The notes under the pieces are model-generated. The model made no database searches. It was given only the letters and a program-made list of their open reading frames with translations, and was not told the DNA's origin. Positions 51,648-58,720 of a stretch of DNA of 64,000 bases are shown here, one piece after another. The translations under genes and the position numbers were made by a program. The stretch's first letter is position 1. Every line of letters begins with the position of its first letter. The stretch is from assembly GCA_016716405.1 (NCBI GenBank), contig JADJWK010000003.1:124001-188000 (forward strand). The letters are read 5' to 3'. The DNA comes from Candidatus Melainabacteria bacterium (lineage in GTDB: Bacteria; Cyanobacteriota; Vampirovibrionia; Obscuribacterales; Obscuribacteraceae).

Positions 51648-52012
51648 GAGTGATTCCTTACAGCGGGACCGGGTACCAATCCATCAAAATAACAGACGAA
51701 TGTTTTTTATTTGTGATCAAGCTTACAAGACGAGACATCTTACCTGTGTTGTCAGAAGGTCTATGCGCGGGTTTCTAGAGATAGAACCATGGGTGGTGTG
51801 CTTTACCTGTTTCTGGCGTCGGCGAAGAGTGCCTTTCCAGGTGGTTGCTTGTCAGGATATGTCGGCTGAGCATCTTCTCAAGTGGAGTTTGTTATTAGGT
51901 TGTGACTGTTGCAAGATGACAGGAGCGCCCGGGGCGCTCCTGTCTTGCTGTCATCATTTGCAACAGGAGGCGTTCTCCTTCTGCTCGAAGAACTCTCAAA
52001 ATTGTCAGTGGT
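51648..52012. other. Intergenic region with a strong palindrome
   Basis: This 365-base gap lies between two minus-strand genes. At 51918-51944 is a 27-base near-perfect palindrome with arms gacaggagcgc and gcgctcctgtc around ccggg, extended by gcaa (51911-51914) and ttgc (51945-51948) outside a 3-base bulge. It has no T-run on either side. On the minus strand it follows the holin-like gene, so it may act as a terminator-like or RNA-stabilising hairpin. I see nothing else of note. Confidence 0.55.
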
Positions 52013-52402
52013 TCAGGCCGGCACCTCTTTCCGGTACGGTCGATCGGTAGCTATACCGATTACCAGGGTGATCAGCCCACCAAGCACCGCCGGGCCCCAG
52101 CCGCTGACGGTTAGATAAGCAGGCATGACGCTTGCTGTGAGGATCAGCACATAGGCTGGAATCAACCAGAAGCCGAGCACCCATAGTGGTATCAGAACCA
52201 GGAGCGCAAGCCCGAGGGTGCCGATCGCTGCTACCGCTGTCATTGCGGCGGCAATCCAGCTCACTATCACGCCGAGTATCGAGAACATAAGAGCCAGTCC
52301 AAGAGAAGTCATGAAACCGCCATGGACGCTTATGCCCGAGATCATCGGCAGAATAAATTCGAATGCCAGTGCCAGTAGCACGAGTCTAACTAAAAAATTC
52401 AT
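52013..52402 (-). CDS. Phage-holin-family-like membrane protein
   Basis: The protein has 129 residues behind a perfect aaggagg box. Four hydrophobic helices fill almost the whole length: VLLALAFEFILPMISGI, SLGLALMFSILGVIVSWIAA, LALLVLIPLWVLGFWLIPAY and AVLGGLITLVIGIA. The pattern fits small membrane proteins annotated as phage holin family IV or similar, which occur widely outside phages. There is no lysin or other phage gene nearby, so a lysis role is not supported. It is just downstream of the sigma factor gene. Confidence 0.65.
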   Translation of the reverse strand: MNFLVRLVLLALAFEFILPMISGISVHGGFMTSLGLALMFSILGVIVSWIAAAMTAVAAIGTLGLALLVLIPLWVLGFWLIPAYVLILTASVMPAYLTVSGWGPAVLGGLITLVIGIATDRPYRKEVPA

Positions 52403-52450
52403 TGTTTCCTCCTTGAATTGTTTGCGCAGAGTGCTCCTGGGGTTATTCGA

Positions 52451-53428
52451 TTATGCCAGGCAGTCTTCCATATGCTCGGCGAGGGCGACCTCTTTGAGCT
52501 TGCGCATAGCTCTGCAAGAAATCTTGCCGACCTGATCTCTGGTGAGACTCATTTCTTTGCTCACCTCTCTCAGGCTTCTTTCGCGACTGTCTTTCAATCC
52601 GAAGCGAAGTCGTATCACGGTTTGCTCTTTTTCGCTGAGACGCTCCAGAAGCTTCTCTACTCTTTTTCTCGTGAATTCTTGCTCGAGTTGCATCTCCGCA
52701 TTGTCGGCGTCAGGATCGAGAACCGAGTCGGAAAGAGTGTGTCCGTCCGAATCATCGGTGCTGATTTTCTGATCGAGAGACTCGCAGGGCTGGCAGTGAA
52801 TGAGGGCCGATTCGACCTTCTCTCTACTGACGCCCAGGCGCTCGGAGAGCTCTTCCGGCTCGGGCTTGCGCCCCAGCTCGATGGACATCTCGGAGCGGAT
52901 TCTTCTGAGCTTGGTCATGAACTCATTGAGATGGACCGGTATCCGGATGTTTCTCGATTTATTGGAGAGGGACCGGGTCATTGCCTCACGCACCCACCAG
53001 GTTGCATAGGTGGAGAATCTTATTCCCTTGTCCGGATCGAATTTGTCCAGGGCTGTCATCAGACCGATTGCTCCTTCCTGCACGAGGTCTTGCAGAGGCA
53101 GACCTCTGCCGTTGTATCTTCTCGCCAGGGCGGTCACTACTTTCATATGGGTCAGGATCAGGGTGTCGGCTGCCTCCTGATGGCCGTTCTGGGCTGCTTC
53201 GATCAAGGCCTTTTCCTGAGCCTCGGTGAGCTTGGGCAAGGTTGCTGCTGCTCTGAGAAATGACTGCACCTGTCTATTGATAGGTTGTTTGTTGATCAGT
53301 CTTATGTTCAGTCTTCTTTTAATGCTTCGTGGTTCGGGAGCTTCTGCCTGCACCAGTTCTGTCGTTTGCTTCCGATTTCTGTAGTCTTCAATCGATATGA
53401 CTGCGGAAACATTTTTACTAGTATTCAT
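52451..53428 (-). CDS. RNA polymerase sigma-70 family factor (RpoD/SigA-like, group 2 type)
   Basis: From the ATG at 53428, fixed by an aggagg box, the protein has 325 residues. Region 1.2 (VQSFLRAAATLPKLTEAQEK), region 2 (LPLQDLVQEGAIGLMTALDK; FSTYATWWVREAMTRSLSNK), region 3 (RRIRSEMSIELGRKPEPEEL) and region 4 (LSEKEQTVIRLRFGL; SLREVSKEMSLTRDQVGKIS) are all present. Region 1.1 is missing, so it is not the primary factor but a group 2 type resembling SigB/RpoS of cyanobacteria. It has its own strong promoter. Confidence 0.95.
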   Translation of the reverse strand: MNTSKNVSAVISIEDYRNRKQTTELVQAEAPEPRSIKRRLNIRLINKQPINRQVQSFLRAAATLPKLTEAQEKALIEAAQNGHQEAADTLILTHMKVVTALARRYNGRGLPLQDLVQEGAIGLMTALDKFDPDKGIRFSTYATWWVREAMTRSLSNKSRNIRIPVHLNEFMTKLRRIRSEMSIELGRKPEPEELSERLGVSREKVESALIHCQPCESLDQKISTDDSDGHTLSDSVLDPDADNAEMQLEQEFTRKRVEKLLERLSEKEQTVIRLRFGLKDSRERSLREVSKEMSLTRDQVGKISCRAMRKLKEVALAEHMEDCLA

Positions 53429-53465
53429 TGCTACCTCCTGTTTCTCGCCTCCGGGGTCTGTATTC

Positions 53466-53495
53466 AATATAGTGCAAGCGTGAGTCGATTGTCAA
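53466..53495 (-). promoter_or_regulatory. Sigma-70 promoter of the sigma factor gene
   Basis: On the minus strand a perfect TTGACA (53495-53490) and TATATT (53471-53466) are separated by 18 bases. The leader to the ATG at 53428 is about 30 bases, and includes the aggagg box. The gene is probably read by the housekeeping sigma factor. Confidence 0.7.
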
Positions 53496-53656
53496 CAAAA
53501 GTGTAGGCAATAGTCTGCAGTCTGGACTGGGCTTGTCCTTGTAAACGCTCTGAAATGAATCTGTTCGCGGATTTATTAGAGATTTGCGCAGATTGCCTGA
53601 GATGGCAGCTGTAGTCGTCAGGCATCAGCGCCTGAAGCCTTCACCTGGCATGCATG

Positions 53657-53686
53657 TTGAGGGTTCTGTCTTGCTTCCTTTATAAT
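53657..53686 (+). promoter_or_regulatory. Sigma-70 promoter of the HTH-receiver gene
   Basis: TTGAGG (53657-53662) and a perfect TATAAT (53681-53686) are separated by 18 bases. Transcription would start near 53693, about 35 bases before the ATG at 53728. Confidence 0.6.
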
Positions 53687-53727
53687 AAGTACTGTAAAGT
53701 CTACAAATATCGCTTTCGGAGTATTCA

Positions 53728-54393
53728 ATGAATGACGAGTCCCGGCTCCTGAACAATCTGTCCCGGCTTATAAGAAGAAAGCGCGAAGAGGCTGGCATGT
53801 CTCAGACCGAGATGGCCCAGCGCTCCGGCTTGCACCGTACCTATATAAATAACATCGAGAAGGGCAGCAAGAACATGAGCATCGAGAGCCTCAAGAAAAT
53901 CTCCGATGCCCTCGGGACTACCATAACCGAGCTGATGGCGGAGGTGGAGAACTCCGGGGATTCTGCCTCGCAGACCATCAGGATTCTGCTTATCGAGGAC
54001 AATCCGGCCGATGTGTTCATGTTCAAGCGATGTGTCGCCAGGACCGATTTCGGATCTACCATCGAGGTCCTGGAGTCGGGCAGGGCGGCCCAGGCACATT
54101 TTCGCAAAATGACCGAGGACGGGAGCGCCGAGATACCGGATATCATTTTTCTCGATCTGAACCTGCCGGGTCGAAGCGGACTCGATCTACTTTCCGATAT
54201 AAAGGAAAGCAGCCGACTCAGGCATGTTCCGGTGATTATTCTGACTACTTCGTCCAATCCTGTCGACGTGAAACGAACCTTCAGCGGCTATGCCAATTCA
54301 TTTTTGACCAAGCCTATCGATCCAAATGAATACGAGCGATCGATAGGTGAGGTCCTCAATTATTGGTTTGCCACGTCCTCGATTCCTGATTGA
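53728..54393 (+). CDS. HTH (XRE-type) and response-regulator receiver fusion
   Basis: The protein has 221 residues. Residues 1-70 are an XRE/Cro helix-turn-helix (RLIRRKREEAGMSQTEMAQR, then GLHRTYINNIEKGSKNMSIE). After a short linker, residues 85-215 form a receiver domain: ILLIEDNPADVFMFKR, phosphoacceptor Asp in IIFLDLNLPGRSGLDLL, Thr in VIILTTSSNPVD and Lys in FLTKPIDPNEYE. The receiver resembles small cyanobacterial Rcp1-type regulators. DNA-binding first and receiver second is the reverse of the usual order. No histidine kinase gene is adjacent; the nearest HATPase protein is at 56687. Confidence 0.92.
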   Translation: MNDESRLLNNLSRLIRRKREEAGMSQTEMAQRSGLHRTYINNIEKGSKNMSIESLKKISDALGTTITELMAEVENSGDSASQTIRILLIEDNPADVFMFKRCVARTDFGSTIEVLESGRAAQAHFRKMTEDGSAEIPDIIFLDLNLPGRSGLDLLSDIKESSRLRHVPVIILTTSSNPVDVKRTFSGYANSFLTKPIDPNEYERSIGEVLNYWFATSSIPD

Positions 54394-54462
54394 TCTATAT
54401 CCGGTATGTATCTGCTTCGATAGAGGCTTTCCGTGCTACTTTGCCTTTGATGAGCCGAGTTT

Positions 54463-54948
54463 ATGATTGTCAAAATGAATGGAGTAAACGAATTGGAATC
54501 CCAAGACAAAAGAGAAGAGCTTCAAATCGCTCTGGAGTACATTAAGACCTATATGAACAATAACGAAGAACTGGCCAACGATTCAGCCGTTCGTTGCATC
54601 GCCAGCGATCCCCAGACACCTGCGGTGGTTCTGCGCGGTATCGCATGCGAGATCAGGAGTATCGACATTCTCTCGAGAATCGCAGCCAATCCTGCGACAT
54701 CAGCGGATGTACTTGCAGTTCTCGCGAAGCACCCGGACAAGGAGGTGAGGCTGGCTGTGGCCAGCAATCACAACGCCACTATGCTCGTGGTCATGCCTCT
54801 GACCACTGATGATAGTCCAACGGTGCGATTCGTTCTTGCCGAAAATCCATTTACGGATGATCTCGTTCTCGAGTCCCTGACCCTCGATGAGAATCCCTTC
54901 GTGGCTCACAGAGCCTCAGTCACGATAGAGCGACTTCAAAATCAGTAG
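54463..54948 (+). CDS. LRV-type helical repeat protein
   Basis: The protein has 161 residues, or a few fewer if the second ATG (54475) is used. The repeats are about 24 residues and start C-I-A-S-D-P, I-A-A-N-P-A-T, V-A-S-N-H-N-A-T, L-A-E-N-P-F-T, typical of the leucine-rich variant (LRV) found in Azotobacter proteins and in HEAT-like arrays. Such repeats form curved scaffolds for protein contacts. It follows the HTH-receiver gene by 70 bases on the same strand and could be an interaction partner. Confidence 0.7.
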   Translation: MIVKMNGVNELESQDKREELQIALEYIKTYMNNNEELANDSAVRCIASDPQTPAVVLRGIACEIRSIDILSRIAANPATSADVLAVLAKHPDKEVRLAVASNHNATMLVVMPLTTDDSPTVRFVLAENPFTDDLVLESLTLDENPFVAHRASVTIERLQNQ

Positions 54949-55111
54949 CGGTGTGCGGCAATGGCCGGGACCGACTGAGCTAGGTCAATGGTAGCGAAAG
55001 CTCGATGACAGTCATCGAACAGGAGCCTGGCACCGCTGTCTCGAACGCGAGAGCGGCGCCGCTATCGGTGCTCGTGCACCCGAGGTGATGGCAGCGAGCA
55101 AGGAGGAAAGT

Positions 55112-55795
55112 ATGATCGGTCAAATTAAACATAGAGCTAGAACTATTTCGGTTGCCGTGGCTGTAGCCGCTACCATTGGTATCATGTCGCAGCACGCTCG
55201 GGCGGACGAGATCCGGCTCAACCCTGTCGGGCTGAACGCCGAGGTCGTGAAACTGTTGGATACATCCGGCACCGCTACCCTGAACGCTTCCGGGGAAATC
55301 GTCACCACCGACGGCAAGATTATCGGCGTAATCACGCCCGCTTCACCGAGCGTGACAGTGGTAAAGAGCGCACCGGGGGCAGTGGTAATTCATGACGATC
55401 TCTCCTCCGTGCTGGCCTCTTCTCTGAACAACAGGATCGCATTTCTAAAGAAGCTGGTAGGCAGGGAGAATCAGCTTGGTCATGTTCCGGCGGCGAGCAG
55501 AGACGACCTTGTCTCTCGGCTTGCTGCTATCCAGGGCAATCTCAATGCCCGGATCACATCGGACGGCAATCTGACCTTCGACGAAGCTCTGAGCGTAGGA
55601 AATGATCTCGATTCGATTTCCCACAGCCTCAAGCGTGCATCCGAGTTCCGTCTCAAAGCCGTGGCTCTCGAGCCCATGGTCGTGGTAGATTCCAAAGTGC
55701 CCACCACGAGACGGCTGACGATATTCAGAACCGTCAAGCATCCGGATGGTGAGGTCACTACCGAGACCACCACCACCACACGCTCGACCTTCTAA
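55112..55795 (+). CDS. Exported protein, hypothetical
   Basis: From the ATG at 55112, fixed by aaggagg, the protein has 227 residues. The signal peptide (ISVAVAVAATIGIMSQHARA) precedes ADEIRLNPVGLNAEVVKLLD. The mature protein has a Ser/Val-rich beta part (VITPASPSVTVVKSAPGAVV) and a helical part (LNNRIAFLKKLVGRENQLGH; LDSISHSLKRASEFRLKAV), and ends in a Thr-rich tail (EVTTETTTTT). No family. A clear terminator follows. Confidence 0.65.
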   Translation: MIGQIKHRARTISVAVAVAATIGIMSQHARADEIRLNPVGLNAEVVKLLDTSGTATLNASGEIVTTDGKIIGVITPASPSVTVVKSAPGAVVIHDDLSSVLASSLNNRIAFLKKLVGRENQLGHVPAASRDDLVSRLAAIQGNLNARITSDGNLTFDEALSVGNDLDSISHSLKRASEFRLKAVALEPMVVVDSKVPTTRRLTIFRTVKHPDGEVTTETTTTTRSTF

Positions 55796-55818
55796 AGTTG
55801 CAGCGGGGTTTTTCATCC

Positions 55819-55854
55819 GACCCGGGGGACCCTCATCTCCCGGGTCCTTTTTTT
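55819..55854 (+). terminator. Rho-independent terminator
   Basis: The stem gacccggg (55819-55826) pairs with cccgggtc (55839-55846) across a 12-base loop, followed by a T-run of seven (55848-55854). It lies just past the stop of the preceding exported protein gene. Confidence 0.85.
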
Positions 55855-55889
55855 GTCTTTTTCCGGGCACCTCGTTGTATGATGCAACA

Positions 55890-56621
55890 ATGACATCTCC
55901 TTCGGTAGCCCCAGGTCTCGCATTCTTTCTCGTGGTCATGCTCGCCGTCATAGAGCCGGTCTTTGCTGCCGGTCTTTCGGTGGGCTCAATTAAGGGCGAT
56001 AGCGGTATGTCTTACCACTTCTACGATATGGGCGATCTTCGCATCGGCTGGGAGATCAAGCGTCCGGATAAAAAGGACGAGAGGATCAAGTTCTGCATCC
56101 CGGCAGCATTTACCACCAAATCCGGCACCGTGGTCGGTATCTACGGCATTCGTGGCGGGGTGAGCAATGCCAGGGCCATCTCCAGACCGATTGGCGGCGC
56201 TATTCTCATATCGGGTGGCAAGTTCGAGATCTTTCCAAGCGACAATGGCAAGTGCTTTACCAGGGAGTTCATCAAGTCCGTACAGAAGCGCAAGGCGTCA
56301 TTTTTCCAGCAATTCCAGCTCGTGCACAAAGGCACGCCGGCACGTTTCAAAGACAAGAAGAGCTTCCAGATGCGTGCTATCGTCAAGTTCGCCGACGGCC
56401 GCGAGGGTGTTGTTGAGAGCGAGTCCGCAATGACTTTCAAGACTTTCAATGCCGACCTCGCCGCCATGGGCGTGGAAGACGCTCTCTATACCGACATGGG
56501 CGCCTGGGACGAAGGCTGGTATCGCGATCCCGAGACGGGAGAAATCGTCACCATCGGCAATGACCGGTCTCAGACCGCCAAGCAGACCAACTGGGTGGTT
56601 TTCTACGAGCAGACCCGATAG
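55890..56621 (+). CDS. Exported protein, hypothetical
   Basis: From the ATG at 55890 the protein has 243 residues; a start at 55746 would run through the upstream terminator and is rejected. The signal peptide is LAFFLVVMLAVIEPVFAAG. The mature part is beta-rich (GSIKGDSGMSYHFYDMGDLR; VVGIYGIRGGVSNARAIS), with a helical patch (FIKSVQKRKASFFQQFQLVH) and a C-terminal acidic stretch (DMGAWDEGWYRDPETGEIV). It has no known motif. Probably periplasmic. Confidence 0.65.
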   Translation: MTSPSVAPGLAFFLVVMLAVIEPVFAAGLSVGSIKGDSGMSYHFYDMGDLRIGWEIKRPDKKDERIKFCIPAAFTTKSGTVVGIYGIRGGVSNARAISRPIGGAILISGGKFEIFPSDNGKCFTREFIKSVQKRKASFFQQFQLVHKGTPARFKDKKSFQMRAIVKFADGREGVVESESAMTFKTFNADLAAMGVEDALYTDMGAWDEGWYRDPETGEIVTIGNDRSQTAKQTNWVVFYEQTR

Positions 56622-56686
56622 CCCGTCTCCCTCCTCTGTTTTGAGCCAGGGACGATAATTCTCATGCTCATAAGTATAATTGGGCA

Positions 56687-57661
56687 ATGAAGCTCTCTAC
56701 TCTCGGACTCGCGTCGATTGGACTGGCATTTGTCGTGCAGGTGGCTTTCGCCGGATTCATCATCGTGCGCGCCCAGCAGTTCGAGGAGAAAGCCGGGGAG
56801 ATCGGTGTCTCATCAGGCTCCGGGTCGGTGGCGGCTGAATCGGGGCAAATGAGCGCTAGCCAGTCTTTCTCCGCCGATATCAAGGGGATTGCGATTACGT
56901 CCCTTCTTGCAAACGCTCTGATGGCGGGGGTTCTTGTTATCATCCTCCGGCAGCGATTCGTCCGGCGCATCGCGATCATCACCGCGAATATAAGCAGGAT
57001 CTCCGAATCGAGCGCTTTGCAACCGGAGCTCGGCGGCGATGACGAGCTCGCCGGGATAGACCGGAGTGTTCACGCCATGGCCGAAGCTCTGAGCACCAAG
57101 CTCAGGCGGCATGTCATGACCCAGAACTCCATTAAGGCAATCGAGGAGGAGAAGAGAGCCGCCTCCAAGATCAAGCTCGACCTCAGCAACAAGAAGCTCG
57201 GCGAGGTAATCGAAGTCGCCGTCCGGAAAGTGGAGCCGCAGGCATCGGGAAAAGGTATAGTGATCAAGCGAGAGCTCGATGATGTGCTGCTCTGTCTGGA
57301 CGAAGAGAGAATCCAGCAGGTTCTGATAAGCCTCTTGAGCAACGCCGTGAAGTACGCCCCGGACTCCGATGTCATCAATGTGATGCTCGGCAAGATTCCC
57401 TATTCGGTGGTGGTCACCATCTCGGATAACGGCCCCGGCATAAGCTATGACAATCAGGATACTCTTTTCGATATCGCCAGTGCCGGCGACGGCTCTCGGA
57501 GCAAATCCCGGGCCAGCGATTTCACCGGGCTGGATCTCGCGCAGTGCAAGGCGATCATCACCGCTCATGGTGGCACTATCGGCGTGGATAGTGATGAAGG
57601 ACAGGGGAGCTCCTTCTGGTTTACGCTTCCATATTTCGAGATGGACACCTTCAGCCAGTAG
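56687..57661 (+). CDS. Membrane HATPase protein, histidine-kinase-like without phosphoacceptor domain
   Basis: The protein has 324 residues. Membrane helices at about 5-27 (LASIGLAFVVQVAFAGFII) and 65-85 (IAITSLLANALMAGVLVII) enclose a small periplasmic loop. A HAMP-like helix follows (ITANISRISESSALQPEL). The C-terminal half is a HATPase_c domain: N box LLSNAVKYAP, G1 DNGPGISYD, F-like box, G2 FTGLDLAQCKAIITAHGGTI. The H-box dimerisation helix with a phosphorylatable His is not evident; the region has HVMTQNSIKAIEEEKRAASK, where H is not in an H-E/D-x2-T/N-P context. It starts a run of three same-strand genes with the LRR protein 9 bases downstream. Confidence 0.8.
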   Translation: MKLSTLGLASIGLAFVVQVAFAGFIIVRAQQFEEKAGEIGVSSGSGSVAAESGQMSASQSFSADIKGIAITSLLANALMAGVLVIILRQRFVRRIAIITANISRISESSALQPELGGDDELAGIDRSVHAMAEALSTKLRRHVMTQNSIKAIEEEKRAASKIKLDLSNKKLGEVIEVAVRKVEPQASGKGIVIKRELDDVLLCLDEERIQQVLISLLSNAVKYAPDSDVINVMLGKIPYSVVVTISDNGPGISYDNQDTLFDIASAGDGSRSKSRASDFTGLDLAQCKAIITAHGGTIGVDSDEGQGSSFWFTLPYFEMDTFSQ

Positions 57662-57670
57662 GAGCAGTCT

Positions 57671-58720
57671 ATGAATAAGAGTCGCTTGCTCTGGATTGGC
57701 ATAGGTGCCGTGCTTTTTACGGTGATTGTCCTGGGAATACTCGTGCCGCTCTTGAGGCAGGACCTGGAAGCCACCTCGCCCCAGGCACGATCCGATGCCG
57801 AGACGATAAGAAAAGCTCTGGCTCGAGACGAGAAAGTGATCACCCTGCCTCCCAATGTCGATGTCAAATTCAACAGGGGAGACGAGGGCTGGTCGGCCAG
57901 AGCCATGGTCACCGATGACGATATCGTCTATCTCGCTCAGCACCATGTGGTGGACCGGGTCTACTTCAAGCATGGTTCTATCGGCAAGAGAGGCTTTCTG
58001 GCGCTATCGAGAGAGCCTGTCACCTCTATTCGCATGTTCCGCCCCGAGATCGAGCCGGGCGCCCTCGCCGAGGTGGCCAGACTGACCAGGCTCGAGACCC
58101 TGAGCATTTCCGGATCGCCGGGACTGGGCGACGAGGAGATGATGCGCCTGACCGGCCCGGCAACGCTTTCCAATCTCGACGTGCGCGAGACCGCTGTGAG
58201 CGACAAGTTTCTCGCACATATCGCCGATATCTATCCGCAACTGACTCAAATCAATTTGCGCCGGTGCAAGGGTATCACCGGAGATGGTGTCAGGCATCTT
58301 TCCAGGCTGGGCAAGCTCAGGCACCTGACACTAAACAACACCAATATGGACCGGGCTGCCATTAAATCGCTCGCCGGTTTCAAGCATCTCGTCCAGCTCA
58401 ATCTGGTGGACACCGGCATCGGCGACGAAGAGGTCGCGCTTCTGAAGGATACCCGTCTCACTGCTCTCGAGCTTGCAGAGAATCCCCTGCTGACCGATAG
58501 GTCCCTCGAGGTGATCGCCTCCATGAAGTCCCTGCGAAGGGTCAATTTGAGAATGTGCACGGATTTGACCGAGACGGCTCTGGCGCGCCTTCGCCGGCGC
58601 CGTCCCGAACTCGCTATCAAGACCGAATCGGATAAGGGGGACAAGGGCAAGCTTCATGACAGGCGGGTTATCGATTTGTTCTTCGAGGTGGAGCAAGAGC
58701 GCGAGCGCAAGGGAAAATGA
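57671..58720 (+). CDS. Membrane-anchored leucine-rich-repeat protein
   Basis: The protein has 349 residues. A single membrane helix (LLWIGIGAVLFTVIVLGILV) lies at residues 5-27. About seven LRRs of roughly 24 residues fill residues 95-320 (TRLETLSISGSPGLGDEEMM, GKLRHLTLNNTNMDRAAIKS, KSLRRVNLRMCTDLTETAL). The tail is charged (ESDKGDKGKLHDRRVIDLFF). The LRRs resemble those at the ends of the three kinases here; it looks like a kinase-free version. It overlaps the next kinase gene by four bases (ATGA), so the two proteins are made together. Confidence 0.85.
   Translation: MNKSRLLWIGIGAVLFTVIVLGILVPLLRQDLEATSPQARSDAETIRKALARDEKVITLPPNVDVKFNRGDEGWSARAMVTDDDIVYLAQHHVVDRVYFKHGSIGKRGFLALSREPVTSIRMFRPEIEPGALAEVARLTRLETLSISGSPGLGDEEMMRLTGPATLSNLDVRETAVSDKFLAHIADIYPQLTQINLRRCKGITGDGVRHLSRLGKLRHLTLNNTNMDRAAIKSLAGFKHLVQLNLVDTGIGDEEVALLKDTRLTALELAENPLLTDRSLEVIASMKSLRRVNLRMCTDLTETALARLRRRRPELAIKTESDKGDKGKLHDRRVIDLFFEVEQERERKGK

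Noticed and set aside
51499..52050. 183-codon plus-strand frame across the gap before the holin-like gene
   Set aside because: It has erratic composition, spans the palindrome and lacks a ribosome-binding site.
52013..52402. Prophage remnant because of a holin-like gene
   Set aside because: No lysin, capsid, integrase or attachment repeat is present, and this membrane family is common outside phages.
56813..57973. 386-codon minus-strand frame over the HATPase protein
   Set aside because: The plus-strand frame carries N, G1 and G2 boxes; the minus-strand frame is a shadow.
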